Counted from the first letter of the stretch, positions 24,873 to 34,751 are shown. The stretch: 64,000 bases of DNA from Dolosigranulum pigrum ATCC 51524 (GCF_000245815.1 NZ_JH601104.1:235253-299252), one strand, 5' to 3'. Notes: generated by a model from the letters alone, not told the origin. Translations and numbers: made by a program.

Positions 24873-25793
24873 ATGAATACAACAATGTTAGAAGACAAGA
24901 AGTTTTGGGGAATGGTGGGTTTGCGTCTCATTCCGATTATTATTTTCCCGATGCTATCATGGTGGGCGATGGCTAATCCATTCGTAGTCCTTGGCGTTAT
25001 TATGGAGATGAATGTGTGGGCACTTGTTAGTTTCCTCATTATTGGCGCACTACTCATTTGGCTGATTAATGAGGCACTGATCTATTTAACGGCCAACTAT
25101 ATGCTGCATAACGATCACAAGCAGCCCTCCTCACGCTGGCATTTTGGTGAAATTTTCGCCAACTTCTCCCTCACACAGTATGCCCAGCATCTACTAGCTA
25201 GGTTCGTTATTTTGCTTATTCCAATCGGGGCAATTATTCTTAGCTTCTTCCTCGGACGCAGCTTAATCACCAAAGAAGTGATCAATGAATTATCCTTTAT
25301 CATGATGCAACAATCAGGTGGACCTGCCGAGAGCTTCGACTATGCCTTCTCTCCTGAAGTAGCTGGACGCATTGGCTTGCTGTTGCTTATCTTGGCTGTT
25401 CTGTATATCGTCTACCTCATTATTGCAGTGAAATTTACACTGACACCTTTTGTCGCAGCTGATGACCGCCAGCGTTCAACCGGTCAGTTCATTAAAGAAA
25501 CCTTCTATGCAACAAAAGGGCATTTCTGGTTAGTCTTCGCGAAGCTCCATATTGTACTCTTCATCGTACAGTTCGGTATCCGCTATGCCTTGCAAGAGGT
25601 CATGATTGGCACTGGTGAACCGACTACGATGACTCATATCATTTACTGGCTGGGAACCACGATTCAGCTCCTATTCAGCATTATTTATCCGTTAATCATT
25701 ACCCATGACTTCTACCGTCACTTCTCTCGGGAACAAGACTTCTTAGTCGATTATGACCAAGACATCATCACGGAGCAACCAACTCACGAATAA
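24873..25793 (+). CDS. Integral membrane protein of unknown function
   Basis: The 306-residue protein has about six hydrophobic segments (near residues 15-35, 45-70, 105-130, 165-195, 215-235 and 255-280) and short charged loops. I do not recognise a family; the topology recalls membrane domains of glycerophosphodiester phosphodiesterases and DUF975 proteins, but no catalytic residues are visible. AAAGGAG precedes the ATG. It is monocistronic and convergent with ftsX. Confidence 0.7.
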   Translation: MNTTMLEDKKFWGMVGLRLIPIIIFPMLSWWAMANPFVVLGVIMEMNVWALVSFLIIGALLIWLINEALIYLTANYMLHNDHKQPSSRWHFGEIFANFSLTQYAQHLLARFVILLIPIGAIILSFFLGRSLITKEVINELSFIMMQQSGGPAESFDYAFSPEVAGRIGLLLLILAVLYIVYLIIAVKFTLTPFVAADDRQRSTGQFIKETFYATKGHFWLVFAKLHIVLFIVQFGIRYALQEVMIGTGEPTTMTHIIYWLGTTIQLLFSIIYPLIITHDFYRHFSREQDFLVDYDQDIITEQPTHE

Positions 25794-25805
25794 CTTCCGC
25801 TAAAA

Positions 25806-25837
25806 AAATCCACAGGTCAGTTGTGACCTGTGGATTT
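25806..25837 (-). terminator. Terminator of ftsEX
   Basis: AAATCCACAGGTCA and TGACCTGTGGATTT form a 14-bp stem with loop GTTG; a run of seven T follows on the minus strand. The opposite side (TTTCTC) may also stop the convergent gene. Confidence 0.88.
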
Positions 25838-25858
25838 CTCTATCTCTATCATATTCAT

Positions 25859-26746
25859 CTAAATATCTAAAAAGCGACGAATGGACCGCGCTGAGCCAAG
25901 ACTACCGATAACAACACCGATACCAACAATTACGGCAATTAAGTAATACAAGAACGGATCTGGTGGCAGCAAGCTAAAGTAACTGCCGGATAAGTAACTG
26001 GATAAGATTCGGTAGACATTCACATAACTATAACCTAAGATCCCCGCCGGAATGAGTGAACCGATCAGTCCAATAATCGCTCCTTCAATCAAGAACGGCC
26101 AGCGAATAAACCAATTCTTCGCCCCCACCAACTTCATAATCTCTACTTCCGTACTGCGGGAGAAAATCGTAATCCGAATCGTATTGGAAATCAAAAATAC
26201 CGCTGTAAAAATTAAAATAGCAATAAAGATTAATCCGTAATTACGCATTTTCTCAGTTAACTTGAAGAGTTGATCAGCCCGAGCTCCGCCGTAGTTCACA
26301 TCCTTCACGTAATTAAGTGGTTCGATCTGTGAAGCGACCTCAGCTGTCATATGAGGTTCCGTTGCTTCAACGATGAAGACATCATAGAGCGGGTTCTCAT
26401 CCCCTTCGAAGAGATCGAACATATCCCCGTACACGCCGATAACATTATCTAATTCATTATCACGGCTGGAGAAATCAATATGCTCTACTTGCGGAATCGC
26501 AGCAATCTGATCATAGAGTTCATCCTCAGCTGCTTCATCCGCGGCCAAGTCAATCGACACACGAATCGTCACATCTTCTTCCACATCAGTTGCAAACTTA
26601 TTAATATTGAAAACTGTAGCAATCAACCCCCCAATCAGCAAGAGCGTAATCGCCACCGCACTGATCGACGCGATCGTCATCCACCCATTGCGCTTCAGAC
26701 TGCGGAAGGCCTCCTTAATATGCCAGAAGAGCGTCCTAATTTTCAT
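25859..26746 (-). CDS. ftsX: Cell division ABC permease FtsX
   Basis: FtsX is the membrane subunit of FtsEX, which activates peptidoglycan hydrolases during division. The 295-residue protein has a cytoplasmic N-terminus, one membrane helix (about residues 22-47), an extracytoplasmic domain (about 50-165) and three C-terminal helices. The ATG at 26746 has AAAGGAG upstream and overlaps the end of ftsE by 11 bases; a longer in-frame extension lies inside ftsE and is unlikely. Confidence 0.95.
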   Translation of the reverse strand: MKIRTLFWHIKEAFRSLKRNGWMTIASISAVAITLLLIGGLIATVFNINKFATDVEEDVTIRVSIDLAADEAAEDELYDQIAAIPQVEHIDFSSRDNELDNVIGVYGDMFDLFEGDENPLYDVFIVEATEPHMTAEVASQIEPLNYVKDVNYGGARADQLFKLTEKMRNYGLIFIAILIFTAVFLISNTIRITIFSRSTEVEIMKLVGAKNWFIRWPFLIEGAIIGLIGSLIPAGILGYSYVNVYRILSSYLSGSYFSLLPPDPFLYYLIAVIVGIGVVIGSLGSARSIRRFLDI

Positions 26747-27422
26747 AGAGATATTCTCCTTTCTCCTCATCGTGCACGATACGGCCACCTTCAATCGCAA
26801 TCACACGATGCTGCAGTTGGTTAACGATATCATTATTGTGCGTCGCCATAATGACCGTCGTCCCCTTCGCATTAACCTCTTCTAGAATTGCCATAATCCC
26901 CTCAGCCGTCTCCGGATCCAAGTTCCCAGTCGGCTCATCGGCAATCAAGATATTCGGCGTATTCGCAATCGCTCGAGCAATCGACACTCGCTGAATCTCT
27001 CCACCTGAGATCTCATCTGGGAACATCTTCGCCTTATCAGACAACCCCACAAGATCCAGCACATCTGTCACACGTCGCTTAATCTCCCGTGGCTTCTTCT
27101 CGATTACCTTCATCGCGTACGCCACATTCTCATAGACTGTCAAGCGCGGCAACAACTTGAAATCCTGAAAAACTACTCCAACATCTCGTCTGAGCAGTGG
27201 AATATGCTTATTCTTAATTCGCGTAATATCCTTATTCCCTACCTTCACCAGTCCTTGTGTCGGCGTCTCTTCCCGATAAATCAACTTAATGAACGTCGAC
27301 TTCCCTGCCCCACTCGGCCCGATCAAGTAGACGAACTCACCACGTTTAATATGCACATTCACCTTATTCAGTGCCGTAATCCCATTATCATAACGCTTCA
27401 CAACATCTTTCATAATAATCAT
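26736..27422 (-). CDS. ftsE: Cell division ABC ATPase FtsE
   Basis: FtsE is the ATPase partner of FtsX. At 228 residues it shows Walker A GPSGAGKST, the Q-loop in VFQDFKLLP, signature SGGEIQRVSIARA, Walker B ILIADEPTGNLDPE and the H-loop ATHN. It is the first gene of ftsEX and the coding regions overlap, so the two are co-translated. The prfB gene, often adjacent to ftsEX in Firmicutes, is 8 kb away here. Confidence 0.96.
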   Translation of the reverse strand: MIIMKDVVKRYDNGITALNKVNVHIKRGEFVYLIGPSGAGKSTFIKLIYREETPTQGLVKVGNKDITRIKNKHIPLLRRDVGVVFQDFKLLPRLTVYENVAYAMKVIEKKPREIKRRVTDVLDLVGLSDKAKMFPDEISGGEIQRVSIARAIANTPNILIADEPTGNLDPETAEGIMAILEEVNAKGTTVIMATHNNDIVNQLQHRVIAIEGGRIVHDEEKGEYLYEN

Positions 27423-27585
27423 CGAACACTCACCATCTCTCTTCTATATGTACTCACTATTCTTACAAAAATGACAAACAGACTCACCTTACCATCTTAT
27501 CATAGACTGCCCTGATCCAACAGATGCGAAGAGTTACAATTATATGTCAATCTTACAACAATCTTCCCATCCCTTGTAACATGCG

Positions 27586-27617
27586 TAAAAAGCACCTACC
27601 CTAATTGGTAAATGCTT
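27586..27617 (-). terminator. Terminator after the metallo-hydrolase gene
   Basis: On the minus strand AAGCATTTACC pairs with GGTAGGTGCTT (11 bp with G-U pairs) and is followed by TTTTT. Confidence 0.75.
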
Positions 27618-27654
27618 CTTAAACAAACCACTGCCATAACCAGCTAATACTCCC

Positions 27655-28527
27655 TTAATACACCACATCGCCATCTCGTGCTGAGATGACTTCTCCCTGA
27701 TAACATTGCTGGATCTCACGGATCATCTCCCGCTCGCGGTCAAGCTCCGAGATGACCTGTCCCTCCGCATCCGGCACACGGAAGAACAACTGATGATTCA
27801 AGACCAACGTCCGTGGCTTGATCTGACTCGCCAGCTCGCCTAACTGCACACTGGACGTATGCACGCTGGTATGATATCTCTGCCAGACTGGGCTACGCTG
27901 CTTCACCCCTTGTGCAGAGAACACCTCATGCACCAGAATATCACACCCCTGAGCCCACTGAATAATATTATCAGTTGGCGTCGTATCTCCAGAAAACACA
28001 ATCACCTTATCCGGACACGTGAACTTGTAACCATATGCTTCGAATGGTGGATGATTGACCCGGAACGCTTCGACCGTCACCCGCTCATCTTGATAGATGA
28101 TCCCTTCATCAATCTCTGTCACCTCTACTTGAATGCCCACCTGATTGGCCTGCTCCAAGCCATCCTGCCGTGACTGGATATCCACCGCATAAGCCTTGAG
28201 TAAGTGATCAACCATCGCCTCCGTGCCAGCCGGTCCGAACAACTTCAGCGGCTCACTACGCTTCAATACCCACGGCGTCAAGATCAAGTCTGGCAAGCCC
28301 AACGTATGATCCGAGTGCAAGTGCGTCAAAAACCCTCGCGTCAACTTCGCAGTTGCCAACGCCTCAATCCCACGCGCCGTCATCTCTGCTGCTTGCCTCA
28401 CCAACCCCACACCAAAATCCACCAAATACGCTTGTCCATCCACAATCACGGCCGCACACGGTCCCATCCGTTCCGGCGTTGGATTCGGCGTCCCCGTCCC
28501 CAACATCACCACTCGCGACTCCCTCAT
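27655..28527 (-). CDS. MBL-fold metallohydrolase (RNase Z-like group)
   Basis: The 290-residue protein carries the metallo-beta-lactamase motif HLHSDHT (about residue 70), an Asp in FSGDTTPTDN and further histidines in VHEVF and NHQLF, as in RNase Z and arylsulfatase-like hydrolases. No RNase Z exosite is evident, so a small-molecule phosphodiesterase or sulfatase activity is possible. The ATG at 28527 follows GAAGGAG. It is monocistronic. Confidence 0.8.
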   Translation of the reverse strand: MRESRVVMLGTGTPNPTPERMGPCAAVIVDGQAYLVDFGVGLVRQAAEMTARGIEALATAKLTRGFLTHLHSDHTLGLPDLILTPWVLKRSEPLKLFGPAGTEAMVDHLLKAYAVDIQSRQDGLEQANQVGIQVEVTEIDEGIIYQDERVTVEAFRVNHPPFEAYGYKFTCPDKVIVFSGDTTPTDNIIQWAQGCDILVHEVFSAQGVKQRSPVWQRYHTSVHTSSVQLGELASQIKPRTLVLNHQLFFRVPDAEGQVISELDREREMIREIQQCYQGEVISARDGDVVY

Positions 28528-28598
28528 CACAACCACTCCTTCTCAACATGAATTAATTCTATTATAAAACACTCCCACCTATTTTTCATTAAAATAGC

Positions 28599-28643
28599 AA
28601 AAAGCCACCTGACCATGCATATACATGCACAGCCAAATGACTT
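28599..28643 (-). terminator. Terminator of the first YSIRK surface-protein gene
   Basis: On the minus strand AAGTCATTTGGCTGTGCAT pairs with ATGCATGGTCAGGTGGCTT, all mismatches being G-U pairs, followed by TTTTTG. Confidence 0.82.
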
Positions 28644-28736
28644 CTTGTGAGCTATTCAGTTACTGAACTTTAAGTGATGTTATTTAGTCACTACAGTTAA
28701 CACTTGAAATATAAATTTTTCTCTAGTCAAACTGAC

Positions 28737-31700
28737 TTATTTAAAAATCTTCAAGGGTCCGAAAAGACCTTTAAGTCCTTCAACTGAACTTCTATGCTGA
28801 TCTGTTTTGACTAATTTCTCTAATTCCAATACTTGTTCTACAAATTCATAGTAAGTCTTTTTGTATTCAGCTGTAGCAGTTGGTTTCCCATCATTGTCCT
28901 TATTTTCGTTAGGTAGCGTCTGTAATAGTGGTACTAATTTTTTGGCTTCCTCTAATTTACTTTCAAAAGTAACTTTTGGAGTAGCATTTTCTGTTTTATC
29001 ATCACTATCATCAGCTGGCAAGACATTTTTTTCTTCATCAGTTGATGGTGGAGTAAAATTTCCATTTAGACTTTTTAACTCCTTGAGTATAGCGGTTTTT
29101 TTAGCTAGTAAAACTGCATCAGTAACTTTACTCAATTTTTCTTTAATAGCAGGAATTACTTGTTCCTTGGTTAATTCTCCATTTTTTGTTCTTGCAAGGA
29201 ACGTTTCTGCATCTAATAAATCAGACAATTCCTCAATTTGTTTTTCTGACTTAGTCACTTTTAATAGATCTAGATAGCATTTTTTCTGATCAGAATTTAA
29301 CGATTGTATTGTATCTATAGAGTTTCTCAGAACTTCTTTCTTTTCTTTTAAATTTTGTGCTTCTTCTGGTGTTTGAGGCTTTTCAGTTGATGGGATTTGC
29401 TTTTTTCCGACAGGCGATATTTGAGCTTTTTTGCTAATAACTTTGGCTAAACGGTCTTGCAATTGTTTAATTAGCTCGTCTTTATCTGCAATCAGCTTAC
29501 CACCTTCTGTTGTTTTCAGTGCCTTTGCCAGTGCTTCTTCAGCTGCCTTGATATGTGTACCTTTTTCAGCTTTGTTGACAAGGACTTCTGCTGTTGCGAC
29601 TTGGATGATATCGTCAACTTTTTGTTCATATGCAGGATCATCATTACTAATTTGGTCGAGTGCTTTTTTGTAGACATCGCGCCGTTCTGGCATCAGGTCC
29701 GTGCCAAATCCTTTGTCCACATAATCTTTCGCACTTTCTTTAGCTTCTTCCGCGGGGGTGACTTCTTCGTAGCTATATTGGTCTCTAATCTTCGCAAGAA
29801 GAGCTTGTAAGTCCTTGACCATATTTGTAGCTTCTTGTGCCTCTGCTTCTGGAAGGGAGCTGATGTGTTGTTGGATCTCAGCTAATGCCATCTCTAATTC
29901 AGTCGCTTTGGCTTGGATGCTCTCCAGTAAGTCTTGATCTACTTCGCCACCTGCTGCTTCGTCTACTTTTTTCGTCAAGTCCAGCAATTCGTTTAATGTT
30001 TTATTAGCTTTGGCTTCTAAAGTATCGTAAGCGTCGTTTTGTTGTTTTTTATAGCGAGCATCATCTTGTTCTTGTGCTTTTGTGATGATGAAGTCAATAT
30101 CGCCTACATTGTCATAGCTATTCACGCGATCGATTAAGTCTTGCTTCTCTTTTTCAGAGAAGTTTTTTAGTTCCGCAATATCAGCTAGTGCGCCTGCTTT
30201 CGCACGGTCTAATTCTGATTCTTCTGGCTGTTGTGGTTGCTTATCATCTGTGCCCGGTTTATTGTCGTCAGCTTCTGGCTTGAGTAAATCTTCAGGGTTA
30301 GCATCCTGTGGTTTACCTGCTTCTGGTAATGTGTTATTCGGTTGTTTCTCTAACTGTTCTTCGATTGAATGCTTATGATTCTGCTGACGGGTTGCATTTT
30401 CTTCCTGTGCATCCATGACAATCTTGGTCACTTCTTCGGTCGTTTCTGCATTGTTAATATCTGTTTCGATATCTGACATTTCATCCGCGGTGAAGTAACT
30501 TAGCTCTGCAATAGCTTCAAGTGCCTGTGCTTTCGCAATATCTCGTTCGATATCTGCTTGTGGATCAAGAATATCACCCGGGTTAGCATCCTGTGGTTTG
30601 CCCGCTTCTGGTAATGAGTGATTTGGATTTGTGCCGAATTGTAATTCCAACAATTTACGGTGCAACTGGTGACGTTTTTCGTTTTCTTGCTGGGCTTTCG
30701 TGACGATGAAGTGAATATCCCCAGTGTTGTCATAATCTTTCACCCGATCGAATAAGTCTTGTTTTTCCTTCGCGGTGAAGTAGCCAAGTGCTTTAATGTC
30801 CGCGGTTGCTTTCATTTTAGCTTGGTCGAGTTCAGATTCAGCTGGTGCTTCAGGTGTTGGCGTCATGTCACCGTCGTATGAAGGTTTGTCCGGTTGCGTT
30901 GGTGCTTGTCCGTTTTCGCCACCCTTAGCTGAGTTGACGTGTTTTTGCGCTTCTTCCAAGATACCTTCGATCGCTTTCACACTATCTGCTTCATCAACTC
31001 GTTTAATATAGTCTACTTTTTGGTGATCGTATAAGTTGCCCAGTTTATTGATCAACTGACGGGCATGATCTCTGGCAATTTTAACGAAGCGGTTTGGTGC
31101 TGGTGTTTCATTTACGACGTTTTCAGCTTCTGCATGAATGGCTTCAACTTCTGCAACGTTTGTGGCAGCTTCGACTTTTGCCAAGTAGTGCGTTTTTTGA
31201 TCGTTAGTTAAGTTGGTTAAGTCCTTGATCAACTGACGAGCACGGTCTTTCGCCACCGCAACATAACGATTAGCTTCTTCTTTTTGTTGAGTTGCCATCT
31301 CAATAGCTTCATTGTAGACCACTTCGACTTCCTCGACACTCGTAGCCGCCTCAACTTGTTCCAAGTAGTCCGCTTTTAGTTCGTCGGTTAAGCCGTCCAA
31401 GCCATTGATTAAATTGCGTGCTCGATCTTTAGCCACTTCAACATAACGATCTGTACTGCTTGGGGCAATGGTTGCTGTGAAGCTGTTGTGATTATTGAAT
31501 TGAATATTTTCTAAGGTGTAGCCCGCTTCACTCGCGTACATACGGAACGCTTTTTCGGCTTCATTTGCATTTATATATTCACCGAAGAACCCATCCATTT
31601 TCTTGCCCGTTCCCGCTTCCATGTAACTGAACTGGAAAACAGTCTTTTCAGCTAATGCTTCGGCATTATCCCCATCCTCTGACAAGAGAATATCTTCTTC

Positions 31701-31922
31701 TGCTCGGCGCTCAGCCGCCTCTTCATCAGTGAAGTCATCTGGTAGATTGTCCTCAATATCTGAATCCACTTCTTCTGCGTTTACTGCATTCGCTTGCCCC
31801 CAGAACAAGACCGTTCCTAGTGCGACCGATGCCAATCCCACACTCAACTTCTTCAGCGTATATCGCTTATTCTCATTCGCCTGACGACGGAACTGCCCCG
31901 TCTTGTTGTTTTTACCCACCAT
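28737..31922 (-). CDS. YSIRK-signal secreted surface protein with helical repeats, no LPXTG
   Basis: The 1061-residue protein starts at ATG 31922 behind GGAGGATAAC. The YSIRK-type signal (YTLKKLSVGLASVALGT) directs secretion at the septum in related cocci. From about residue 160 come three GA/FIVAR-like helical repeats (pattern VAKDRARxLIxxLxxLTxxQK), then three more of the form DIKALGYFTAKEKQDLFDRV separated by LPEAGKPQDANP linkers, a coiled-coil region (~635-730), and one copy (about 731-833) of a module shared with the neighbouring paralogue. The C-terminus ends GPLKIFK with no LPXTG and no membrane tail, so anchoring is unclear. GA-like modules bind albumin in streptococci; binding here is only inferred. 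Confidence 0.82.
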   Translation of the reverse strand: MVGKNNKTGQFRRQANENKRYTLKKLSVGLASVALGTVLFWGQANAVNAEEVDSDIEDNLPDDFTDEEAAERRAEEDILLSEDGDNAEALAEKTVFQFSYMEAGTGKKMDGFFGEYINANEAEKAFRMYASEAGYTLENIQFNNHNSFTATIAPSSTDRYVEVAKDRARNLINGLDGLTDELKADYLEQVEAATSVEEVEVVYNEAIEMATQQKEEANRYVAVAKDRARQLIKDLTNLTNDQKTHYLAKVEAATNVAEVEAIHAEAENVVNETPAPNRFVKIARDHARQLINKLGNLYDHQKVDYIKRVDEADSVKAIEGILEEAQKHVNSAKGGENGQAPTQPDKPSYDGDMTPTPEAPAESELDQAKMKATADIKALGYFTAKEKQDLFDRVKDYDNTGDIHFIVTKAQQENEKRHQLHRKLLELQFGTNPNHSLPEAGKPQDANPGDILDPQADIERDIAKAQALEAIAELSYFTADEMSDIETDINNAETTEEVTKIVMDAQEENATRQQNHKHSIEEQLEKQPNNTLPEAGKPQDANPEDLLKPEADDNKPGTDDKQPQQPEESELDRAKAGALADIAELKNFSEKEKQDLIDRVNSYDNVGDIDFIITKAQEQDDARYKKQQNDAYDTLEAKANKTLNELLDLTKKVDEAAGGEVDQDLLESIQAKATELEMALAEIQQHISSLPEAEAQEATNMVKDLQALLAKIRDQYSYEEVTPAEEAKESAKDYVDKGFGTDLMPERRDVYKKALDQISNDDPAYEQKVDDIIQVATAEVLVNKAEKGTHIKAAEEALAKALKTTEGGKLIADKDELIKQLQDRLAKVISKKAQISPVGKKQIPSTEKPQTPEEAQNLKEKKEVLRNSIDTIQSLNSDQKKCYLDLLKVTKSEKQIEELSDLLDAETFLARTKNGELTKEQVIPAIKEKLSKVTDAVLLAKKTAILKELKSLNGNFTPPSTDEEKNVLPADDSDDKTENATPKVTFESKLEEAKKLVPLLQTLPNENKDNDGKPTATAEYKKTYYEFVEQVLELEKLVKTDQHRSSVEGLKGLFGPLKIFK

Positions 31923-31959
31923 TGTGTTATCCTCCAAAAAATTTATTTTTATTTCCAAT

Positions 31960-31987
31960 ATTATACAGACACTTTTTTGATGTCCAA
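31960..31987 (-). promoter_or_regulatory. Predicted promoter of the first YSIRK gene
   Basis: On the minus strand TTGGAC and TATAAT are 16 bases apart. The surrounding ATCAAAAAA...TCTGTATAATAT pattern recurs in front of the paralogous gene. Confidence 0.65.
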
Positions 31988-32211
31988 CGAAAAAAAATAC
32001 GACTTCTTGTATATTTTTAATTTTATTTACAACTTTTAAGTTTAATTATTCCGAAATAAAACTGTCATTAACGTCTATTTTACACCTGCATAATATCTGA
32101 ACTTTCAAAAAAATGTATTAAATACTTCCCCATATGACACGAAAAATACTTAACTGCCCCACCATCCAACCGTTCCTTTACTGGGAACTCTCCTCATTTT
32201 CAACTACATAA
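31988..32211. other. Intergenic AT-rich stretch between the two surface-protein genes
   Basis: Lies between the promoter of the first YSIRK gene and the terminator of the second. No open frame with a ribosome-binding site, RNA family or repeat was recognised. Confidence 0.5.
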
Positions 32212-32250
32212 GCAAAAGTCATCCAGCAGCAACTACTGCTGAATAACCTT
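32212..32250 (-). terminator. Terminator of the second YSIRK surface-protein gene
   Basis: On the minus strand AAGGTTATTCAGCAG pairs with CTGCTGGATGACTT (one bulged G, two G-U pairs), followed by TTTTG. Confidence 0.75.
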
Positions 32251-32276
32251 TGAGCTCATAACCATATTTCAGAAAC

Positions 32277-34685
32277 TTATTTTAATCCTGGAATTTTATC
32301 GTAATTATTTTTCACGATATCTTTGAATGCTTGCACAGCATCTTGATTTTTCTGGTTTCCTTTAGCTAATTCTTCCCACTCAGTAATTAATTTCTTGATT
32401 TCTTTCGAAAGCTTAATAATTTCATTTTGTTGTTCTTGAGTAGCTACTGGCTGGCCCTTTTCATTTTTATTCAATTTCTTATGAAGTTCGCCCCATTTTT
32501 TATTAGCTTCAACTATTTCTTTGCGTTTATTTTCAAAAGATTCTTGTAAATTTTTCACTGATGGTTGTTTCTTGTCCATATGTTTTCCAGTAACTGCATC
32601 TAATCGTTGTTGCAAGCCTTGGAGTAATTGATCTTTATTATCCACCAATGATCCGGTTGTATTGTTTTTAGCTTCTTCTAATGCCTGAATTGCTCGGTTA
32701 GTATGTTGTTTTGCCCCTTTTTCTACCTTATTAACGAGTGCTTCAGCAATTGCTACTTTTACAATAGCTTGAATTTTTTGGTCGTAATCTTCATCTTCAT
32801 CACTAATTTGATCGATAGCTTTTTTGTACGCTTCTCGCCGACTTTCATCTAAATCTGTTCCGAATGCTTTATTAATGTAATCCTTAGTTTCTTCTTTTGC
32901 TTCTTCAGCCGGTGTTGCTTCTTCGAAACTGTATTTTTCTTCAATTTGATCGAGAAGTGCTAATTGTTCTTCCAATAATGTTACTGCCTCTTGAACTTCC
33001 TCTTCAGGTAAGTTAGCGATATGCTCTTGGAAAGCATATAACGTTTCTTTTAACTCATGCACTTTTTCTTGAATCGCTTCTAGGACTTCTTGGTCAACTT
33101 CTCCATCTTTTGATTCATCTACTTTTTGCTTTAATGCGAGTAATTCTTGTGTCAATTTTTCAGATTTTAGCTGTAATGCATCGTATTCATCTTGTTTAGT
33201 GAATCGGTTCAAACGACCTTGCAAGCTACTAATTAATTTGTCTTTGCCGTCAATTAATTTTCCACCAGCTGTTTCTTTCCCCGCTTCGTTCAATGCATTC
33301 TTCGCATCCTCAACATGTCTTCCAGCTTCTGCTTGTTTAACAAGTATTTCCGCAGTAGCCACTTTCATAATGTCTTCAATTTTTCGCTCATAATCTGGAT
33401 CATCATTTGAAATTTTATCAATAGCTGCTTTATAGCGATCTTTACTTAAATCTTGATCACTGTACGCATGACTAATGTGGGCTTTCGCTTCTTCTTTATA
33501 ATCAGCAACAATTACGTCGAAAGTCAAACTCTTAGCGGTTGATTCTTGTGCTTCTGACCATGAGTTGTTCGGATTAGTAGTTAGCTCTGTTTCAATTAAT
33601 TGTTTGTGAGGAAGTTGTGCATCAACTACTTTAGTCAATCGATGCTCTAACCCCTGGAGCAAGTCAGCCGCTCCTTCAATAATTTGGCCATTAGCTACAA
33701 CTTGTTTAGCCGTTTGAATGGCGGTTTTTGCTCGATTAACATGTTGGTGCTGTCCTTTTTCTACCTTTTTAACTAATACTTCAGCCCCAACGACTTGGAA
33801 GATATCTTCAATTTTTTTAGTATAATCAGCATCATGGTTGCTAATCTTATCAATGGCATTGTGGTATTTAGTTAGTTGATCATTTTCTAAATTACCAATA
33901 TAAGCACGATTTAAGTGAGCTTTTGCACCATCTTTTGCTTTCTCAGCTGGTGATTTATGTTTCTCGATGACTGTATTTAGTCGCCCTTGTAAGTCTTGAA
34001 GTAATTTATCTACTCCGTCAACTGATGTTCCCTTAGCAATAACCTCTTTTGCTGTTTTCAATGCTTCTTTTGCATGTTTAATATGTTGAACTTTTCCACT
34101 TTCTACTTTTCCAACAAGTACTTCTGCATTAGCAAGATGCAAAATGTTTTCAATTTTCTGCTCAATATCTGCACCATTACCGATATTGTCGATGGCCTTA
34201 CCATATTTAATACGTTGCTCTTTCGTTAGATCTTTCACGTATGCTTGTTCTATATAATGTTTTGCTCCAGTTTTTAATTCTGTAATTGCTCCGTTTGTTT
34301 CGGCTGATTGATCTATATTAATTTCAGTGCTGACTTTATTTTCTATCCCTGTCTGAGACTGTTCTTCTGGGACTTCTGCAGGATCTTGTTGCTCTGGTGT
34401 GCCAGTTACTTCAGGTGTTTCAACAACTGAAGACTCTACTGCCGGTGTATTCATTTCTTCTGTTTCAACAGTCGGTTCTTGTACTTCCTCACCTGCTTGT
34501 ACTGCAGTTGTTGCCTCCACACCTTCTTCGAGTTCAGCTGCACTGACTGCGTTCGCCTGACCTAAGAATAAGATAGTGCCTAGCGCGACGGAAGCTAGTC
34601 CGACACTTAATTTCTTCAGTCCAAATCGTTTATCTTTCATAGCACTTTGGCGCAGTTGTTCTTGTTTATTGTTCTTTGCTAACAT
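32277..34685 (-). CDS. YSIRK-signal secreted surface protein with four ~100-residue modules, no LPXTG
   Basis: The 802-residue protein starts at ATG 34685 behind GGAGGAAG. The signal region FGLKKLSVGLASVALGT matches its neighbour. An acidic Thr/Glu/Pro linker (about 50-135) leads to four copies of a roughly 100-residue helical module at about 139-241, 252-353, 399-497 and 599-700; a recurring core is YKxAIDxISNxDxDYxxKI followed by AEVLVxKxEKG and ending LLQxLxxRLxxV. A coiled coil (about 500-590) sits before the fourth copy. The end (IVKNNYDKIPGLK) has no sorting signal. It is a paralogue of the 28.7-kb gene. Ligand unknown. Confidence 0.82.
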   Translation of the reverse strand: MLAKNNKQEQLRQSAMKDKRFGLKKLSVGLASVALGTILFLGQANAVSAAELEEGVEATTAVQAGEEVQEPTVETEEMNTPAVESSVVETPEVTGTPEQQDPAEVPEEQSQTGIENKVSTEINIDQSAETNGAITELKTGAKHYIEQAYVKDLTKEQRIKYGKAIDNIGNGADIEQKIENILHLANAEVLVGKVESGKVQHIKHAKEALKTAKEVIAKGTSVDGVDKLLQDLQGRLNTVIEKHKSPAEKAKDGAKAHLNRAYIGNLENDQLTKYHNAIDKISNHDADYTKKIEDIFQVVGAEVLVKKVEKGQHQHVNRAKTAIQTAKQVVANGQIIEGAADLLQGLEHRLTKVVDAQLPHKQLIETELTTNPNNSWSEAQESTAKSLTFDVIVADYKEEAKAHISHAYSDQDLSKDRYKAAIDKISNDDPDYERKIEDIMKVATAEILVKQAEAGRHVEDAKNALNEAGKETAGGKLIDGKDKLISSLQGRLNRFTKQDEYDALQLKSEKLTQELLALKQKVDESKDGEVDQEVLEAIQEKVHELKETLYAFQEHIANLPEEEVQEAVTLLEEQLALLDQIEEKYSFEEATPAEEAKEETKDYINKAFGTDLDESRREAYKKAIDQISDEDEDYDQKIQAIVKVAIAEALVNKVEKGAKQHTNRAIQALEEAKNNTTGSLVDNKDQLLQGLQQRLDAVTGKHMDKKQPSVKNLQESFENKRKEIVEANKKWGELHKKLNKNEKGQPVATQEQQNEIIKLSKEIKKLITEWEELAKGNQKNQDAVQAFKDIVKNNYDKIPGLK

Positions 34686-34722
34686 TTTCTTCCTCCAGAA
34701 ATTTTATTTTTATTATTCCTAT

Positions 34723-34751
34723 ATTCTACACAGATTTTTTTGATTATCAAA
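34723..34751 (-). promoter_or_regulatory. Predicted promoter of the second YSIRK gene
   Basis: On the minus strand TTTGAT and TAGAAT are 17 bases apart; the sequence around them resembles the promoter of the paralogous gene at 31960-31987. Confidence 0.55.

Noticed and set aside
28204..28556. Long open frames opposite the metallo-hydrolase and many other genes
   Set aside because: No ribosome-binding sites and no recognisable domains; they are shadows of real genes.
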